From Antedon mediterranea (Eukaryota; Echinodermata; Crinoidea; Comatulida; Antedonidae): a DNA stretch of 64,000 nt. The stretch lies in contig NC_092672.1 of the NCBI RefSeq assembly GCF_964355755.1, forward strand, positions 29,692,501-29,756,500. Direction: 5' to 3'. The position numbers and the translations under genes are program-made. The notes beneath the pieces are model-generated. The model was given only the letters and a program-made list of their open reading frames with translations, searched no databases and had not been told where the DNA came from. This document shows positions 12,066 through 24,540 of this stretch, piece after piece (positions within the stretch are counted from its first letter, which is position 1; each line of letters begins with the position of its first letter).

Positions 12066-13761
12066 ACTGATTGCAAGTTTAAAAGTGTGATTTATTAAAA
12101 TGGGGTAAAAGCTACATGGCTTTCTCCCTCCCTAAAATATATTGTGCGAAAAAGTACATAGTAATTTCATTTACTATTTTAAAATATTTCGAACGCGGCA
12201 GCATTGATACAAATCAAAATTGACTTGGAAAATAAAACATCACAGATCGCTTTATATTACCGATACCGATTTTATTTAATATTTGGGAAAAAATCTGTCA
12301 AAAGATTATTCAATTAAATTATTAAAATATGTTCTTACTCAGGCAATTATCTTTTGATGACGTCATCACATCTACAAATTTGATTGACCTTGGCAACGTT
12401 ATGTCACGTGTATTTTGTATAGAAATCTTATTATTATGAATGGTCCGGTTTATTATTCTACGTGTCATTTAAAGTATATTGCGCCCACTTTCTCTCTTAA
12501 AGAAAGATTTATTTTAAGAGGTTAATTAATGACATTTTAAAAATAGCAGAATTGTATTCATCATCAGCAAAAAATAAATAAATAAATAAATAAATAAATA
12601 CCTAATCTGGCATGAAGAAATAGGATTAGATTGTATTATGCTGGACTCTAACTAAATACAGTTTTAAAAATAAAACTAATAAAACAAGAAGACATAGGCT
12701 TAATAAAATGATAATAATAAATAAATAATAAAATCATAATAAAAATATAATAATAAAACCAATAAATATGCTGTACTGTGGGTATCAGTGGCTGGATCTC
12801 AATGGCATTTCGATTACGCGGTCAGTCTACGCCGAAAGCAGCAAATTTCTGTTCGCATACTCAAACATTATCCGTTTTTGTTTTTGTTTCATGTTACTAT
12901 GATAACGCAGTATACCCACATGCACAATTAGAAATCTGTAATTGGTTGTTTAGAAAATTTGCTTGGTATTTTTTCTGCAGAGGCTTATCTTCTGATATTT
13001 CATTCCGATTACGTAGCCAGTCCACGCGTGACGGCAACCGCAACATGCTCGCGTACTCAAACATTATCCGTTTTGGGTTTTTTCATGTGACTATGATAAC
13101 GCAGTATTCCACATGCATATTTAGGAATATGTAATTGTTGTTCAGAAAATTTAGCAAAATATTTTACTAATTTCTTTTCGCTAATACAGAGAATAGCAAC
13201 AATTAATTTAGCTCCTTAACCTAAGATTTTATCAAACCGGCGACGGCATAGAGATATCACTCAATTTGGATATTAGCGTTTTAGCGAAATAAAAAATGTA
13301 TGATAGAAAATACTTTTAACAATTAAAATTGTTATGTTGATGAATTATCCATGGAATATTGTTGCATATAAAATACATATTGAAGAATAGATATTGATAA
13401 AAGAAAAAATACATTATTTGGTTCGCTTAAAGTACTTTTAAAATCATTTGTATGTGTGTAACAGCAGATTATTAATTGGCTGATGACCATATTTATGTCT
13501 GCATAAGTAGTCATTATTTCTCCAACAAATCTTGCAATCTTGTAATGTAATAAGTAAAAGTACGTATTGGAATCATGCTTTTTTAACAAACAAGGCCATA
13601 TACATTGCTGCAGTCGCGTGCACAAATCTGAGTGTGTTTATCGACCGACCAACATAGTGAGCTGTAGAGTCGCGTTTGCCCGCGACTAAAAACGACTCAC
13701 GTAAATTAGCGATTGTACACAAGGGGATACCATTGTATGGTATAAAATTTGGTTATAGTTA
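12066..13761. other. Gene-less stretch with microsatellite and tandem pair
   Basis: After the lectin stop the sequence is AT-rich. An (AAAT)n run lies near 12571-12600 and AATAATAA-type text near 12705-12760. 12795-12985 and 12990-13175 are two diverged tandem copies of a roughly 190-bp unit (shared blocks ACTCAAACATTATCCGTTTT and ACTATGATAACGCAGTAT). A 118-codon open frame across them (12778-13134) looks like chance. Confidence 0.55.
13480..13530. repeat. 51-bp exact repeat shared with 39.2 kb
   Basis: The 51 bases from CTGATGACCATATTTATGTC to TTCTCCAACAAAT are identical to those at 39171-39221. The sequences on either side of the two sites are unrelated. See findings. Confidence 0.8.
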
Positions 13762-14768
13762 AGGCCAACTTAAACTAGGACAATAACGATCGACGATAAG
13801 TAGAAAAATATGCATTTTTACGCTGCTGCTCTAGCCCGCTACGTCCAATTAGGACTACTCAATCAGAAGCTAAAGCAAGCAGCAGTTATAGTTCTAAGGA
13901 CAGTTTTGCAAAAAAGGAAACTCCACTATAATTTATAGATTCCAGCTTCTAGACCAAAAAAACGTCTGAGAAAAGAGTCTATTAGGACATGTCGTGCTAA
14001 AATTACAAATCCCAAAGCATTCCTGGTATTTATGAGTCCCATTTGACTATAATACTGACTTTTGACTGTAATTCACTGTAAGATAGTCATTGAATTATTA
14101 TCGAAACAGTCCATTAAAGTTTGTGTTTGTAATATGATACTTCACACTTGAAATATCTAGAGTGATGAAGTGACCACCAGACTTGACCTTAGCAATAAAA
14201 TTAACTAAAGTGACAGAAATTGAGTATTCACTTCTGTAACAAAAAAATATTTATTCACATATAAAAAGAGAAAAGAAACCCAAAAAACAATGTCTGACAA
14301 ACAATTTAAGTATTTGTTGCTTTAAATTACATTTTTTTCCCAGGTAAAATAATTATTATGTGACAATAAAATGACACATTCAAAAACATTTGAAATAAAA
14401 AATATTGTTCAATAAGCGAGCAGCGTTTTTTGTAAGAAATATTTCTTGTTTAAACATAAAACAAAAGAAATATAAACACTTTCATTCTAGAACCATAGAA
14501 TAACCATCTATGCTTCTTTTTGATGAAAATGATAATTTCACACGACCAATCAAATGACGTCAGGATTAGTAAGAGCAATAATATCGTGAAAATACAATTT
14601 ATTGTTTTTATTTATCATGACGTCATTTGATTTGAATTTCTTATTATGTGTATCAGTAATATAAATGATTAGCCTATAGTTCTAGAACGAAAACCTTTCT
14701 AATTTGTTTTATGTAATAAAAATGCATGCTTATATATTTATTGTCGATCGTTATCGTCCTAGTGGGCT
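13762..14768. mobile_element. MITE-like element, TSD TTA (PIF/Harbinger-like)
   Basis: The inverted ends run AGGCCAAC...AGGACAATAACGATCGACGATAA on the left and, reversed, AGCCCAC...AGGACGATAACGATCGACAATAA on the right, continuing to a shared ATGCATTTTT. TTA flanks both sides (13759-13761 and 14769-14771). The 1007-bp interior is non-coding. Three-base TTA/TAA duplications are typical of PIF/Harbinger elements. A deleted relative lies at 45967-46050. Confidence 0.65.
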
Positions 14769-14820
14769 TTAGTCCACCGGAGGTCTTGATTGGTATAAAA
14801 TGCCAATCACGAGCGACTTT

Positions 14821-15400
14821 TTAGAATTAATATATATTTTAAGATTCTTAGGTATGTATGTTTGGCGATTCTTAGTATGTACTCATTTCTTTAATTTTAA
14901 TTTCATAATGTTATAGAGAACATTCATTGTAGGCCTATATTTGGTCCGTGAATATAGACATGACTCAACGTTTGGATAAAGGTGTAGGCCTACACATTTT
15001 TTTATTTTTAGAGGTCATGAAATACATAATAGTTTAGAATTAATATATATTTTAAGATTCTTAGGTATGTATGTTTGGCGATTCTTAGTATCATTTCTTT
15101 AATTTCAATTTTATAATGTTATAGAGAACATTCATTGTAGGCCTATATTTGGTCCGTGAATATAGACATGACTCAACGTTTGGATAAAGGTGTAGGCCTA
15201 CACATTTTTTATTTTTAAGGGTCATGAAACTATTGCCTGTTTAACTTATTTATTAAACCGTTACAAATCGTGAGTATACTGTAATTTAAATTGTTCATAT
15301 ATGGAACGTCTCTCTTTGTATTTGTCTATTAGTTTCTTTAGGTTGTGTGTCTTTTCAATATGTGTTGGATATTCATTTCCACATACAACGTTTCCATTTT
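14821..15400 (-). mobile_element. Duplicated LINE 3'-end fragment
   Basis: Two direct copies (about 14821-15000 and 15030-15220) share almost all their sequence. On the minus strand both read HVYIHGPNIG, a decayed form of the FIHGPNIWNAL reverse-transcriptase C-terminal motif also seen at 60.4 kb. 15340-15400 continues the match to the 60.7-kb LINE (TGTGTTGGATATTCATTTCC). The fragment is dead and was tandem-duplicated after insertion. Confidence 0.6.
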
Positions 15401-16251
15401 GAAGATGTGGCAAGATAAGGGCGTTATAGATTTATTAGTATGTGTAGAAAAATGTGATTTTTTTTGTAACATAATTTTGTTTGCATCATATCATAACCGT
15501 CCCGAATTGTTATTGGTCAACGGCGTTGCGTCCTGGTAGTATTGTATAACCAAGGTATGATGGAACATCACTGTGCACTGAGTAGAAACGTAGGCCGCAG
15601 CCTCGCTACATGGTTTGCCTGACCATAGTTTTAACAAAGTATCGATGATTTATTTTATATATATTATTGTGATCAACTCATCAGTATTCATTTTATTATA
15701 ATAAACTACGTCATCTCTGAACCAGTACATCTTCCTTCTACATATCGGATCGCACGTGCATTAAAATGCGAACGCCAGTGTATAAAGTAAACCAAACATA
15801 AATCGCACAGAAATTGGAGATAATTATATAAAAAGTTCGGTCCGTTACAGTTTTTACGAAACTCTTCTCAAACAGTGTAATTATTTGCATGTTACAAAGA
15901 AAGATTTCAGATGTTTAAAAATTAATTTATTAGATAAGATAAACCAAAATAACTCCACAGGTATAACACTGTTTCATTTCGAGTCGCCAGATCGAAGACA
16001 TTACCATTCTCATTAAAAGTCACTATGTTTAATAAAATACCAAAACACAAATACATAATCAATTTAGTCAGTGCAATCTTTGAAATAAATACAATTAACA
16101 AAGAACTTTTGTTTCATTTTCTTTATTCAGAACTAGAAGAAACTAAAACAATCCTCATATAATGTAAACGGATACTTATCTACAATATGGTGTAATTCTA
16201 CTCAGTTCATTATTACAAAATAATAAAATGTATAAAAAATGTATATACCTT

Positions 16252-16495
16252 AAGCTTGGTTCTCACTAGAAACAACGCAACGACGTAAGATAAGGAAATA
16301 GTCTCTATCAATTTTGCATCCCCTCCCCCACCTATTACGAGAAATTAGATTAACTGTCGTGATGAACGTAAAGCAGCAGAAAATGTTTTATAACGTCTAC
16401 GGTACCGTGCTTACGTAATTGGTTGCCACTTGTGACATCCAATGTTATATGATATTGCGTCAATACTTTGAGTATGTCGTTGCATCTTAGTTGGA
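16252..16495. mobile_element. Small MITE, AAGCTTGGTTC family
   Basis: Left end AAGCTTGGTTCTCACTAG then ACAACGCAACGACGTAAG. The right end is the inverse (GTCGTTGCATCTTAGTTGGAACCAA). Copies occur at 50826-51060 (the duplicated locus) and 42495-42729. No coding capacity. Confidence 0.6.
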
Positions 16496-16559
16496 ACCAA
16501 TCTTTCAAACTAATAATAGATTACTCCTATACTACTGAAGTCAATAATTGACAGGTTAG

Positions 16560-16870
16560 TAATGACGGTTTATTTATTTTAAATACCATTACAGTATACT
16601 ACTTTACTACTCTGAAGGTCCATTGTACATTATTTATAGACAATAGTTTACTACTGGTATTTAAGATTAATATTGTAATCCATTACATAACCATATGTTA
16701 AACTAAGGTTTATTTATTTCAAATACCATTATAGTATTACTTTAAATAATCTGAAAGTTCATTCATTGTAAATTAGTTATAGACCAATAGAAATACTACT
16801 GGTATTTCAGATTAATATTGGAATTCATTACTTAACATATGTTAAACTAAGGTTTATTTATTTAAAAAAA
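16560..16870. repeat. Tandem pair, ~145-bp unit
   Basis: The block GGTTTATTTATTT(T/C)AAATACCATTA ... ACTGGTATTT(A/C)AGATTAATATTG ... CATATGTTAAACTAA repeats twice and begins a third time. The same pair exists at 51120-51420, so it predates the NLR duplication. Confidence 0.7.
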
Positions 16871-17292
16871 TAAACTTTACTACTGAAAGTTCTTCTGTTC
16901 ACATATTATTATTAATCTAATACCGTCAGTGTTCTAATCCAAGTAAACATGAAGAGTAAATACAAGATGACGTCAAGACTATTTATGTACTATCACCACC
17001 TCTATGCAAATGAGTAGATTAATAGTAAATGCGATTATAATGCATTGAAAACAGTTCATTAATTTCTAACACTTTGTACAATATTGAAACAAAATATCAT
17101 CAAATCACATTTGCAGTAGGCTCTACTTATAAAACACCATTTGGTGACACTTTTCTTATTAAAGAAAAAATTGTTTGTGAAATCCATTTTGCACACATTG
17201 AGATGGCAGAACGTTTGAGTTGGAGAGGAATAATCAATTAACCCAAGATTACAGTCAATGTTTTTTACATTTACCAGTGATATTGTGTTTCT

Positions 17293-20200
17293 TTATGTCA
17301 ACAAAGTTACTCTTCTATCTGAACAGTCTCTCATTATTTCACTAATTACCCAATCGGATAAATAGCAATCATGCATGTTAAGCAACCTTAGTTTAGGTAA
17401 CATATTTAATAAAGAACGCAGTAAAGTAACATCAATGTCACTAAGATTATTACAACTGATATTGAAGTGACCTAATTTCAACTTAACTCCATTATTAGAA
17501 CACTCTCTACTCAGAGCATTCATTACAGCACCTGATAGATTACAATTATGCATTTCAAGTGTAAGCGCATCATCATCATCACCATAATCATCATCATCAT
17601 CATTATCAATCATACTCAATAGATAACACAGTGATATACCATCAATGTCACTAAGATTATTACCACTGATATTGAAGTGATATAATTTCAACCTTACTCC
17701 ATTATTAGAACACTCTCTACTCATAGCATTCATTACAGCACCTGATAGATTACAATCATGCATGTCAAGTGTACTATTCCTACTCATCATACTCAATAGA
17801 TAACAGAGTGATGCACTATCAATGTCACTAAGATTATTACCACTGATATTGAAGTGATCTAATTGCAACTTACCTCCTTTATCAGAACACTTTCTACTCA
17901 TAGCATTCATTACAGCACCTGATAGATTACAATCATGCATGTCAAGTGTACTCTCCAAAGTCATCATACTCAATAGATAACACAGTGATGTACAATCAAT
18001 GTCACTAAGATTATTACCACTGATATTGAAGTGATATAATTGCAACCTAACTCCTTTATCAGAACACTCTCTACTCACAGCATTCATTACAGCACCTGAT
18101 AGATTACAATCATGAAAGTCAAATATACGCAGCCCAGTCATCATACTCAATAGATAACACAGTGATGTACCATCAATGTCACTAAGATTATTACCACTGA
18201 TATTGAAGTATTCTAATTCCAACTTAACTCCTTTATCAGAACACTCTCTACTCACAGCATTCATTACAGCACCTGATAGATTACAATCATGAAAGTCAAA
18301 TATACGCAGCCCAGTCATCATACTCAATAGATAACACAGTGATGTACCATCAATGTCACTAAGATTATTACCACTGATATTGAAGTATTCTAATTCCAAC
18401 TTAACTCTTTTATCAGAACACTCTCTACTCACAGCATTCATTACAGCACCTGATAGATTACAACCATGCAAGTCAAGTATACTCAGCCTAGTCATCATAC
18501 TCAATAGATAACACAGTAATGTACCATCAATGTCACTAAGATTATTACCACTGATATTGAAGTGATATAATTTCAACCTTACTCCATTATTAGAACACTC
18601 TCTACTCATAGCATTCATTACAGCACCTGATAGATTACAATCATGAAAGTCAAATATACGCAGCCCAGTCATCATACTCAATAGATAACACAGTGATGTA
18701 CCATCAATGTCACTAAGATTATTACCACTGATATTGAAGTGATTTAATTCCAACTCAACTCCATTATTAAAACACTCTCTACTCACAGCATTCATTACAG
18801 CACCGGATAGCCTACAATCATGCATGTCAAGTGTAAGGTTACACTGATCATACTTTAATATACATAGAATGTGTGTAAGAACCTTTCCTTTAGAATCAGA
18901 TGATATTGTATTTAAAAAACTCCGAACATTGTTAGGCAGTGATATTTTATGAAATTTCCTCAGAATATTTATAAAATGTTTATCAACGTTTTCATCTTTG
19001 CTTACATGCTGAATGAACATTCTTAATGTATTTGAAATATCTTCCAAATGTTCTTTTATTTCTAAATTTGTATTCGATATGTGATTAAGCAATGTTTGTT
19101 CAACATTATCCATATGGTGTTGTTTCACCAATTCTAAGTAATTATCAATAGATCGATATGCTGCCAAATCATTTGTAATCCAATGCTTTAAGAATGTTCC
19201 AGAATCAGCTCCAAGGAACCCAATGGCAAACTCTCTTGTTATTTTGAAATACTCACTTTCTCGTATTTCTTTCCATTCTTTTTCATCTAATGGCGCAAGT
19301 AATGGGTTTTTTACGCGAGTGCATATGTTTTCCATAGATTCACTCTCACATAGTTTGTATAAATAAAATCCCACCAACGACTCAACTATCAGTTTGTGTG
19401 GAGGCATATAATTTTTTTCGAAGCTAGACTTTGAAATTGGTGCATCTTCATAAACAAACCCAAGTTTCAGGGCAGTATCAATCGTACTTTTGTCACCTGT
19501 AAGGTTTTTTTTGTTTATCGAAAGTTGATTTCTTTTTAAGCTTTGATACATACATCTCCCTAAACAAATCATAGCATTTACATACTCCTCTGGAGCATCA
19601 TCAAATTTTGAAATAAAATTGTGTTGTTGTTTTTTAAAGAACTGATTTAAAATACTTCGAAACAGTTCTTCAAAAAGATCAGATTTATCGAGAGGAAGAT
19701 TTTGGTTGTCCTCCCACATAACACAAATTGTTAGAAGTAACATTGGATTTCTGCACATGGAACGCAATTCTTCATGTTCCAAGTAATTGTAATTATACGA
19801 CATATCAAATTCATAATCATATTCAACAATGCCAAGCTTTTTTCTAAGAGATTTCCCTAGGTCAGGTTTTTCAAAATGCATAAAGTAATTGTCAATATAC
19901 TCTCCAATGTTCCTTTCTTTGAACCCTTTTACTCTTATGTGTACATTGCACTCATTTATGAATGCATTTATATTTTCTGTTCGCGAGGTCAGTATCACTA
20001 CACTATTTTTTAATTTTTCCTTTCTGAAAATACGAATAAAATCTTTATTCTCAAATCTTAATTCATCTAATCCATCTAATAACAACACAATTTTATTATC
20101 ATGGTTTGTAAAGAATTCTTTGATGAATGAAGAACCTTTTTCAATCTTTGTTTCAAATTCTTCCATATCGAGTTGCTTTATCATGAGATCTAATATTGTT

Positions 20201-22592
20201 TGATCTTTCTCTAAATCTCGTATATTCAACAGAAATACAATTTTACCTTCAAATATATCAAATGATTTATCTGTACCGCAATTGTATGCTATGTACCTTA
20301 ATAGTGTAGTTTTACCTATACCGCCTTCGCCATCTATTAGAACTTTGCACGCAGGTGTGGATTTGATGGTAGCCAATACATCTTTTAATGTTGTTGGCTG
20401 ACTCTCTTTCGTTTTTGTATTTCCTTTAAGTAGGTCCATCTCAGTGAATAGTTCAGAAATATCGACTTGGTACAATGTATTCAATGTTGCTGGTGTAAAC
20501 TTCTTGGCATTTTGCAGAAATGCCTCTTGTTTACTTAGTAGATATACTTCTATCTTTTCTGTGAGATAAAATAAAAAGTAAATGAAATAAATGACACAAT
20601 AAAAGACATAAATACTAATTAAAAAAAACATACAATATTTATGAAAAATTACGTTTACGCCATAAACACAATGTATGTTTTTTTAAAATTAAAATTAGAG
20701 TTTTGCAGTCCGCAAGAACGCAAAATAGACAAAATGAAACGAAACCTTAGGCTAATTGTTTGCAGTGGGAAGGGTAGGTTTAAATGTATAAATATAACAT
20801 CAATGAAAAAGAAATTATTAGTCAGTCTTTGACAAGTTACTGTACATTAAATGAATTTTGTGTCAAAATTCAGCAAGATCTAGAAAACTATATTAAGAAT
20901 CTAAATGTAACCAAAATAAGAGGTTGCCGTTTTTAGGCATTATTTGCCGACAAGCATCAACAATTAAGTCAAAGTTGTCATAAGAAATATACATACTATG
21001 GTTTTCATCTTGAGGTGTTAAAGGAAAATGTGTATAGAACAAAATACATCAAGTTAGAGTTGTAATGAAGGAGAGAATTATAGGTAAATTCCAACATTGT
21101 ATCACAGTATTTCTTTTGAGAAATAGGAATTTAATAGATTAAATACGTTTTAATAGTTATACAGAATTATTTAGGTTAACCTGGTAAAAGTTTCCTACAG
21201 TACATGATAGGTTAGGATTCTATAAATAAATCCTATAGCAATAATATAAATATTTTAATATTTAATACGTTTTAATAGTTATACAGCCATACAGAAATAT
21301 TCTAGGTTAAACCTGGTAAAAATGCCTAGCATTGTTTGGATTTAATAGCCCGTCAATAGGTTTCTCTGAGATCCTATAGGAATTAAGTACTGTAATATAT
21401 AGGTTGATATTTGACTTCTTAGATTACTGTCAATTAAAATTAGTATTCAGATTATTAAATGGTTAGTAGTGTTTGTCTATTTACCTTCTCTTCGGCGTTT
21501 GGAACTATCATCATCACGCTCGGTATTTCCTAAAAAACACAAAACAAAACCGTAGTATTATTAATTGCGATGGTTTGAAGATTAAAATTTAAAAATATGA
21601 CTAGTTTTCTATGCATACACTGCAGGTTGGTTCATTTCTGTTAATGTAAAATTGGCTATAAAAGCCGGATGATAAAATACATCTTTTTGTGTTGCTTAAG
21701 TATTCTGATAAACTGATTCTGATTCATTCTGATGAAATTATTGATAAATGATAAAAACATTCATTAACATCAATTCATATTTACCTCCTGGTCGTCGATT
21801 AAAGCATGATGCTTTACCATCGTTAAGTTCTTCCTCACCTCGTTCTATACAAATTAAACAAAAATATTAATACCCCAAAAATAAATTGTATTTTATTACA
21901 TACGGGTAATACTAGCCAAAAAAAAAGTAATGTTTAAAATACAAATTAAAAACAATCTTGTGTAATAATACATTTATATACACATTGATTTGAGAAACTG
22001 TTAGTTGAAGGGTTTTAATTAATTTTATAAAAATGACAAGTTTTAATAGTTGAAATAACTTGCTATACATACCACTATGATGTACAATTTTTCGAAGAAG
22101 ATCATGAAATACATCTTTCTTGTCTGGTTCTTTCGATAAACGTTGGCCAGTTTCCAATCTGAATGTTACATCCCAAATGGTGGTGTAATCGTACATTGCC
22201 AGATTATAATGAGAGATGACCCTCTTTAACGCATCTGGTCCAACATTTCGCAAATCTTTAAACATTTGTTTTCTTTCTGATGATATTTTTTCTTCACCGG
22301 TATTTTCAATATTATTGTCTCTAATATACTGGACTACACAATCTTCAGCTTTCTTTAATTTACATAATTTGGAAATATCTAATAATAGGTTAACATTATT
22401 AGGTGCGATAACGCCAGTGTCTTCGAGATGATTAAATAGATCATTTCCAATGGCATTTGGTTCTGTAAGGTCTCCGATAGGTATGTGGTCGAATAAGATA
22501 AACTTCAACCAACGCAACCTATTACCGCAAAAGAATGTGCTGAGATCAGACTTCAATTTGGGGAACTCTGGATTAGTTTCAGACGCTGCCAT
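17293..22592 (-). CDS. NLR1: DED-NACHT-LRR intracellular receptor
   Basis: Five coding exons on the minus strand: 22592-22073, 21844-21785, 21529-21485, 21008-20997 and 20558-17293. All junctions are phase 1 with AG/GT borders. They total 3903 nt, or 1300 residues plus stop. Exon 1 (MAASETNP) holds a death-effector-like domain at about residues 25-95 (WLKFILFDHIPIGDL, DLFNHLEDTGVI, NLLLDISKLCKLKKAEDCVVQYI). Three mini-exons encode a charged linker (NRRPG, SSKRRRE, DENH). The last exon has a NACHT domain: Walker A GEGGIGKTTLLR near residue 289, Walker B KIVLLLDGLDEL near 369, then a helical region. It ends in eight paired LRRs of about 57 residues (NLSGAVMNA ... FNISGNNLSDIDG). Such proteins act as cytosolic sensors, with NACHT-driven oligomerisation and DED adaptor contacts. 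An Asp-rich insert (DDDDDYGDDDD) interrupts the seventh LRR pair. A noncoding 5' exon may join at the acceptor just after 22610. An in-frame ATG at 20631 also exists but lies upstream of the final acceptor, in the intron. Confidence 0.88.
17330..18840 (-). repeat. LRR-coding tandem array of NLR1
   Basis: Eight units of about 171-174 nt (longer where the Asp-rich insert sits) encode paired LRRs. The unit core (ISGNNLSDIDG and CNLSGAVMNA codons) is nearly invariant at the nucleotide level. The variable parts are the strand and loop residues: MMTGLRIFDF, MMTRLSILDL, MMTLESTLDM, MMSRNSTLDM. This pattern indicates recent homogenisation. Confidence 0.85.
20997..21008 (-). other. 12-nt micro-exon of NLR1
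   Basis: ATGAAAACCATA lies between a CACCTCAAG acceptor and a GTATGT donor. With one base from the preceding exon and two from the next it reads D-E-N-H-K. Its length keeps phase 1-1. The same 12 bases and splice borders occur in NLR2 at 59478-59489. Confidence 0.6.
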
Positions 22593-22609
22593 TTAAGCAT
22601 TTCTGGTTC

Positions 22610-23259
22610 CTGCAAAATATAATAAGAGTGAGTTTTTTAAATAACATTACATAAGTCATTTTCATCTTCATTATTTAGTTTGAATTTAATTAAAATTATC
22701 AAAATTATTTGTAGCTATTTTAATTTAATATGCCAATTCAATATTCTAATATTGAATTTGAATAATAATTTCCCCCATTTTATTTTCCCAATCATTGATT
22801 GAAAAATCAAAATGCTAATTTATCTGTATGTCCTGCCATTCATTCTTAAAAGTAAGAAATTATACCTGACCTGTTACTAGTAACTAGTGTTACTGTTTTA
22901 ATCAATGTGAATCTAATGTAGGAATTGGCTAGGCCTACCTTTTATTTGATTCAAATGTCAGGAATTTATATACATTATAAAAAAATGTCTTATATTTATC
23001 TAATATGGGGACGGGTGTAGGCTCTTATGGGTCCATGGCGGTTCTCTCTATCTACTAGCCCAAACATCCCAACAATGTTTGAAAAAAAAACAAAACAAAG
23101 CGTCCGTTTACCAATCTAACAAAATAATAAGTGACCTAGCCTATTCCGAATTAGTAATTTGTACAAACGAATTACAGTAGGCCTAACTGTACTTAATTTA
23201 GGCTTCCGGGCTTTCGTACTGAATAGACCATTCAGTATACCAGCACTTTTAAACTATTA
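22610..23259 (-). promoter_or_regulatory. Upstream flank of NLR1, conserved with NLR2
   Basis: This region aligns with 62993-63673. The best-kept part is GGGTCCATGGCGGTTCT followed by TATCTA, and TTCCGAATTAGTAATTTGTA plus CAAACGAATTACAGTA. It probably contains the 5' untranslated exon and promoter. No TATA box can be assigned. Confidence 0.4.
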
Positions 23260-24540
23260 TCTATATATAAATTATGGTTAATTCTGACATAGGCGAGCAC
23301 AATGCAAAAACTTCGGTACAAATCTCCGCCTTGGATACTTATCTATCTGAGATGTACCGCGAAACGTAGATTTGATAACATTAGTGTTCACAGCGACGCT
23401 ATTGTTCCATATTTCTATCTTAGGAAGATATTATAAAGAGTTTTTTAACACAATTTATGATTTCAACATTAGATTTTCATCTCAATTTCAATTCTTCCCG
23501 GTCAAAGTAATTTCCGGGTTTAAGATAAGTTCACCTTGCAACAACCTGGTTTCAAATATTTTCTCTCTTTTATACACAAGGGATCAGTTAAAATAATAGA
23601 TTTGACCCTAAAGGTGACTGGAAACAGGCACTTTCCATCAATCAATACAGTGTCCCTTTGGAAGACGAATTTTAAAACATACCGCGCGCGCGAAGGTACA
23701 GTAGTTAAATAATAGGAATTATACTGCAAATTAATAAAGATCAAATTAAATATACGCCATAAAGAATCAGAATATATTGTGGGGAATAGTATTATAAAAT
23801 TACATAGGGAGATTTGATGATAAGACATTTTTCGAGTGAAATCCCGATAGCTGAGTTTTATTGAGTAAGCTTGCAGGAATAACTGTAGGCTATCTTCCTG
23901 TGTCCCGTTAGGACCGAGATGTCTGCCCATGTTGCAAGCCGTAATGTCTTCTTTCTTGGGCCCACTCTGTCACGGCAGTTAGTTTCAAAAGATGATTAAA
24001 TTAAATAATGTATTAATAATTATTAGGATGGTATTCATTAGAAAAAACGCCTCTCCAATAAAACATCACTTTGAATAATAACCCCCCCCCCCCCAACCCA
24101 ATTATCTAATAAACGTCCATCCACATATTTATAATAACACAATTATACTATTTGTAGTAGAATTCACCGCACTGTTATCTACAATTTACCAAGCATTTGT
24201 TATTCTTTTTTACCACTTTTCATATCTATTAGAGGATTTCATTTGATTATAAATGTTACTATATTATTAAAACTAAACAATTTATCATATATCCCTCGAA
24301 TAAGCACCTCCCTCAAATGACCTCCGCCTCCCCAAAGGGTCCTACCAAACAATAAACACTATACTTTAAAATGTTATTAATCATCTAAAACACTGTGAAA
24401 CAAAGTAGTTTATTTTACGAATGTCAAGCATTTTCAATAATAGTAACCGACAGAAAATGTATAATGAGAACATTATCATTCCGAGAACCATCGTCTACAC
24501 TTCCTAGAGGGGGAGCGAGCGAAGCGAGCTCACCCTCTAG
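23260..24540 (+). mobile_element. Helitron-like element C, with empty site in copy 2
   Basis: The element begins TCTATATATAAATTATGG after A23259 and ends CTAG before T24541. The final 37 nt (24504-24540) form a 13-bp stem with one mismatch and the same loop (GAGCGAAGCGA) as copies A and B. Only the ends and a short CGAGAACCATC motif match A and B; the interior is different. The paralogous segment near 63673/63674 is the uninterrupted A|T site with no target duplication (an 11-nt indel lies beside it). No transposase frame. C-rich runs near 24080 are internal. Confidence 0.8.

Larger units (their letters stand above)
15564..17292. other. 3' flank of NLR1, no gene seen
   Basis: Homologous to 49387-51837. 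It contains one small MITE and a tandem pair (separate entries). The NLR1 polyadenylation site should lie in here, but no single signal stands out. Confidence 0.5.

Noticed and set aside
12778-13134. 118-codon frame
   Set aside because: It runs through two diverged tandem copies in different reading registers, so the frame is not conserved between the copies.
20559-20631. ATG at 20631 (MFFLISIYVFYCVIYFIYFLFYL) as NLR1 start with a membrane anchor
   Set aside because: The hydrophobic run is intron sequence before the CTCACAG acceptor at 20559. The matching NLR2 segment is completely different, whereas similarity begins at EKI-VYLLSKQ, exactly at the splice site.
23520-23930. 136-codon minus-strand frame
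   Set aside because: It lies inside Helitron-like element C, has no Rep/helicase or other motif, and starts and ends without gene signals.
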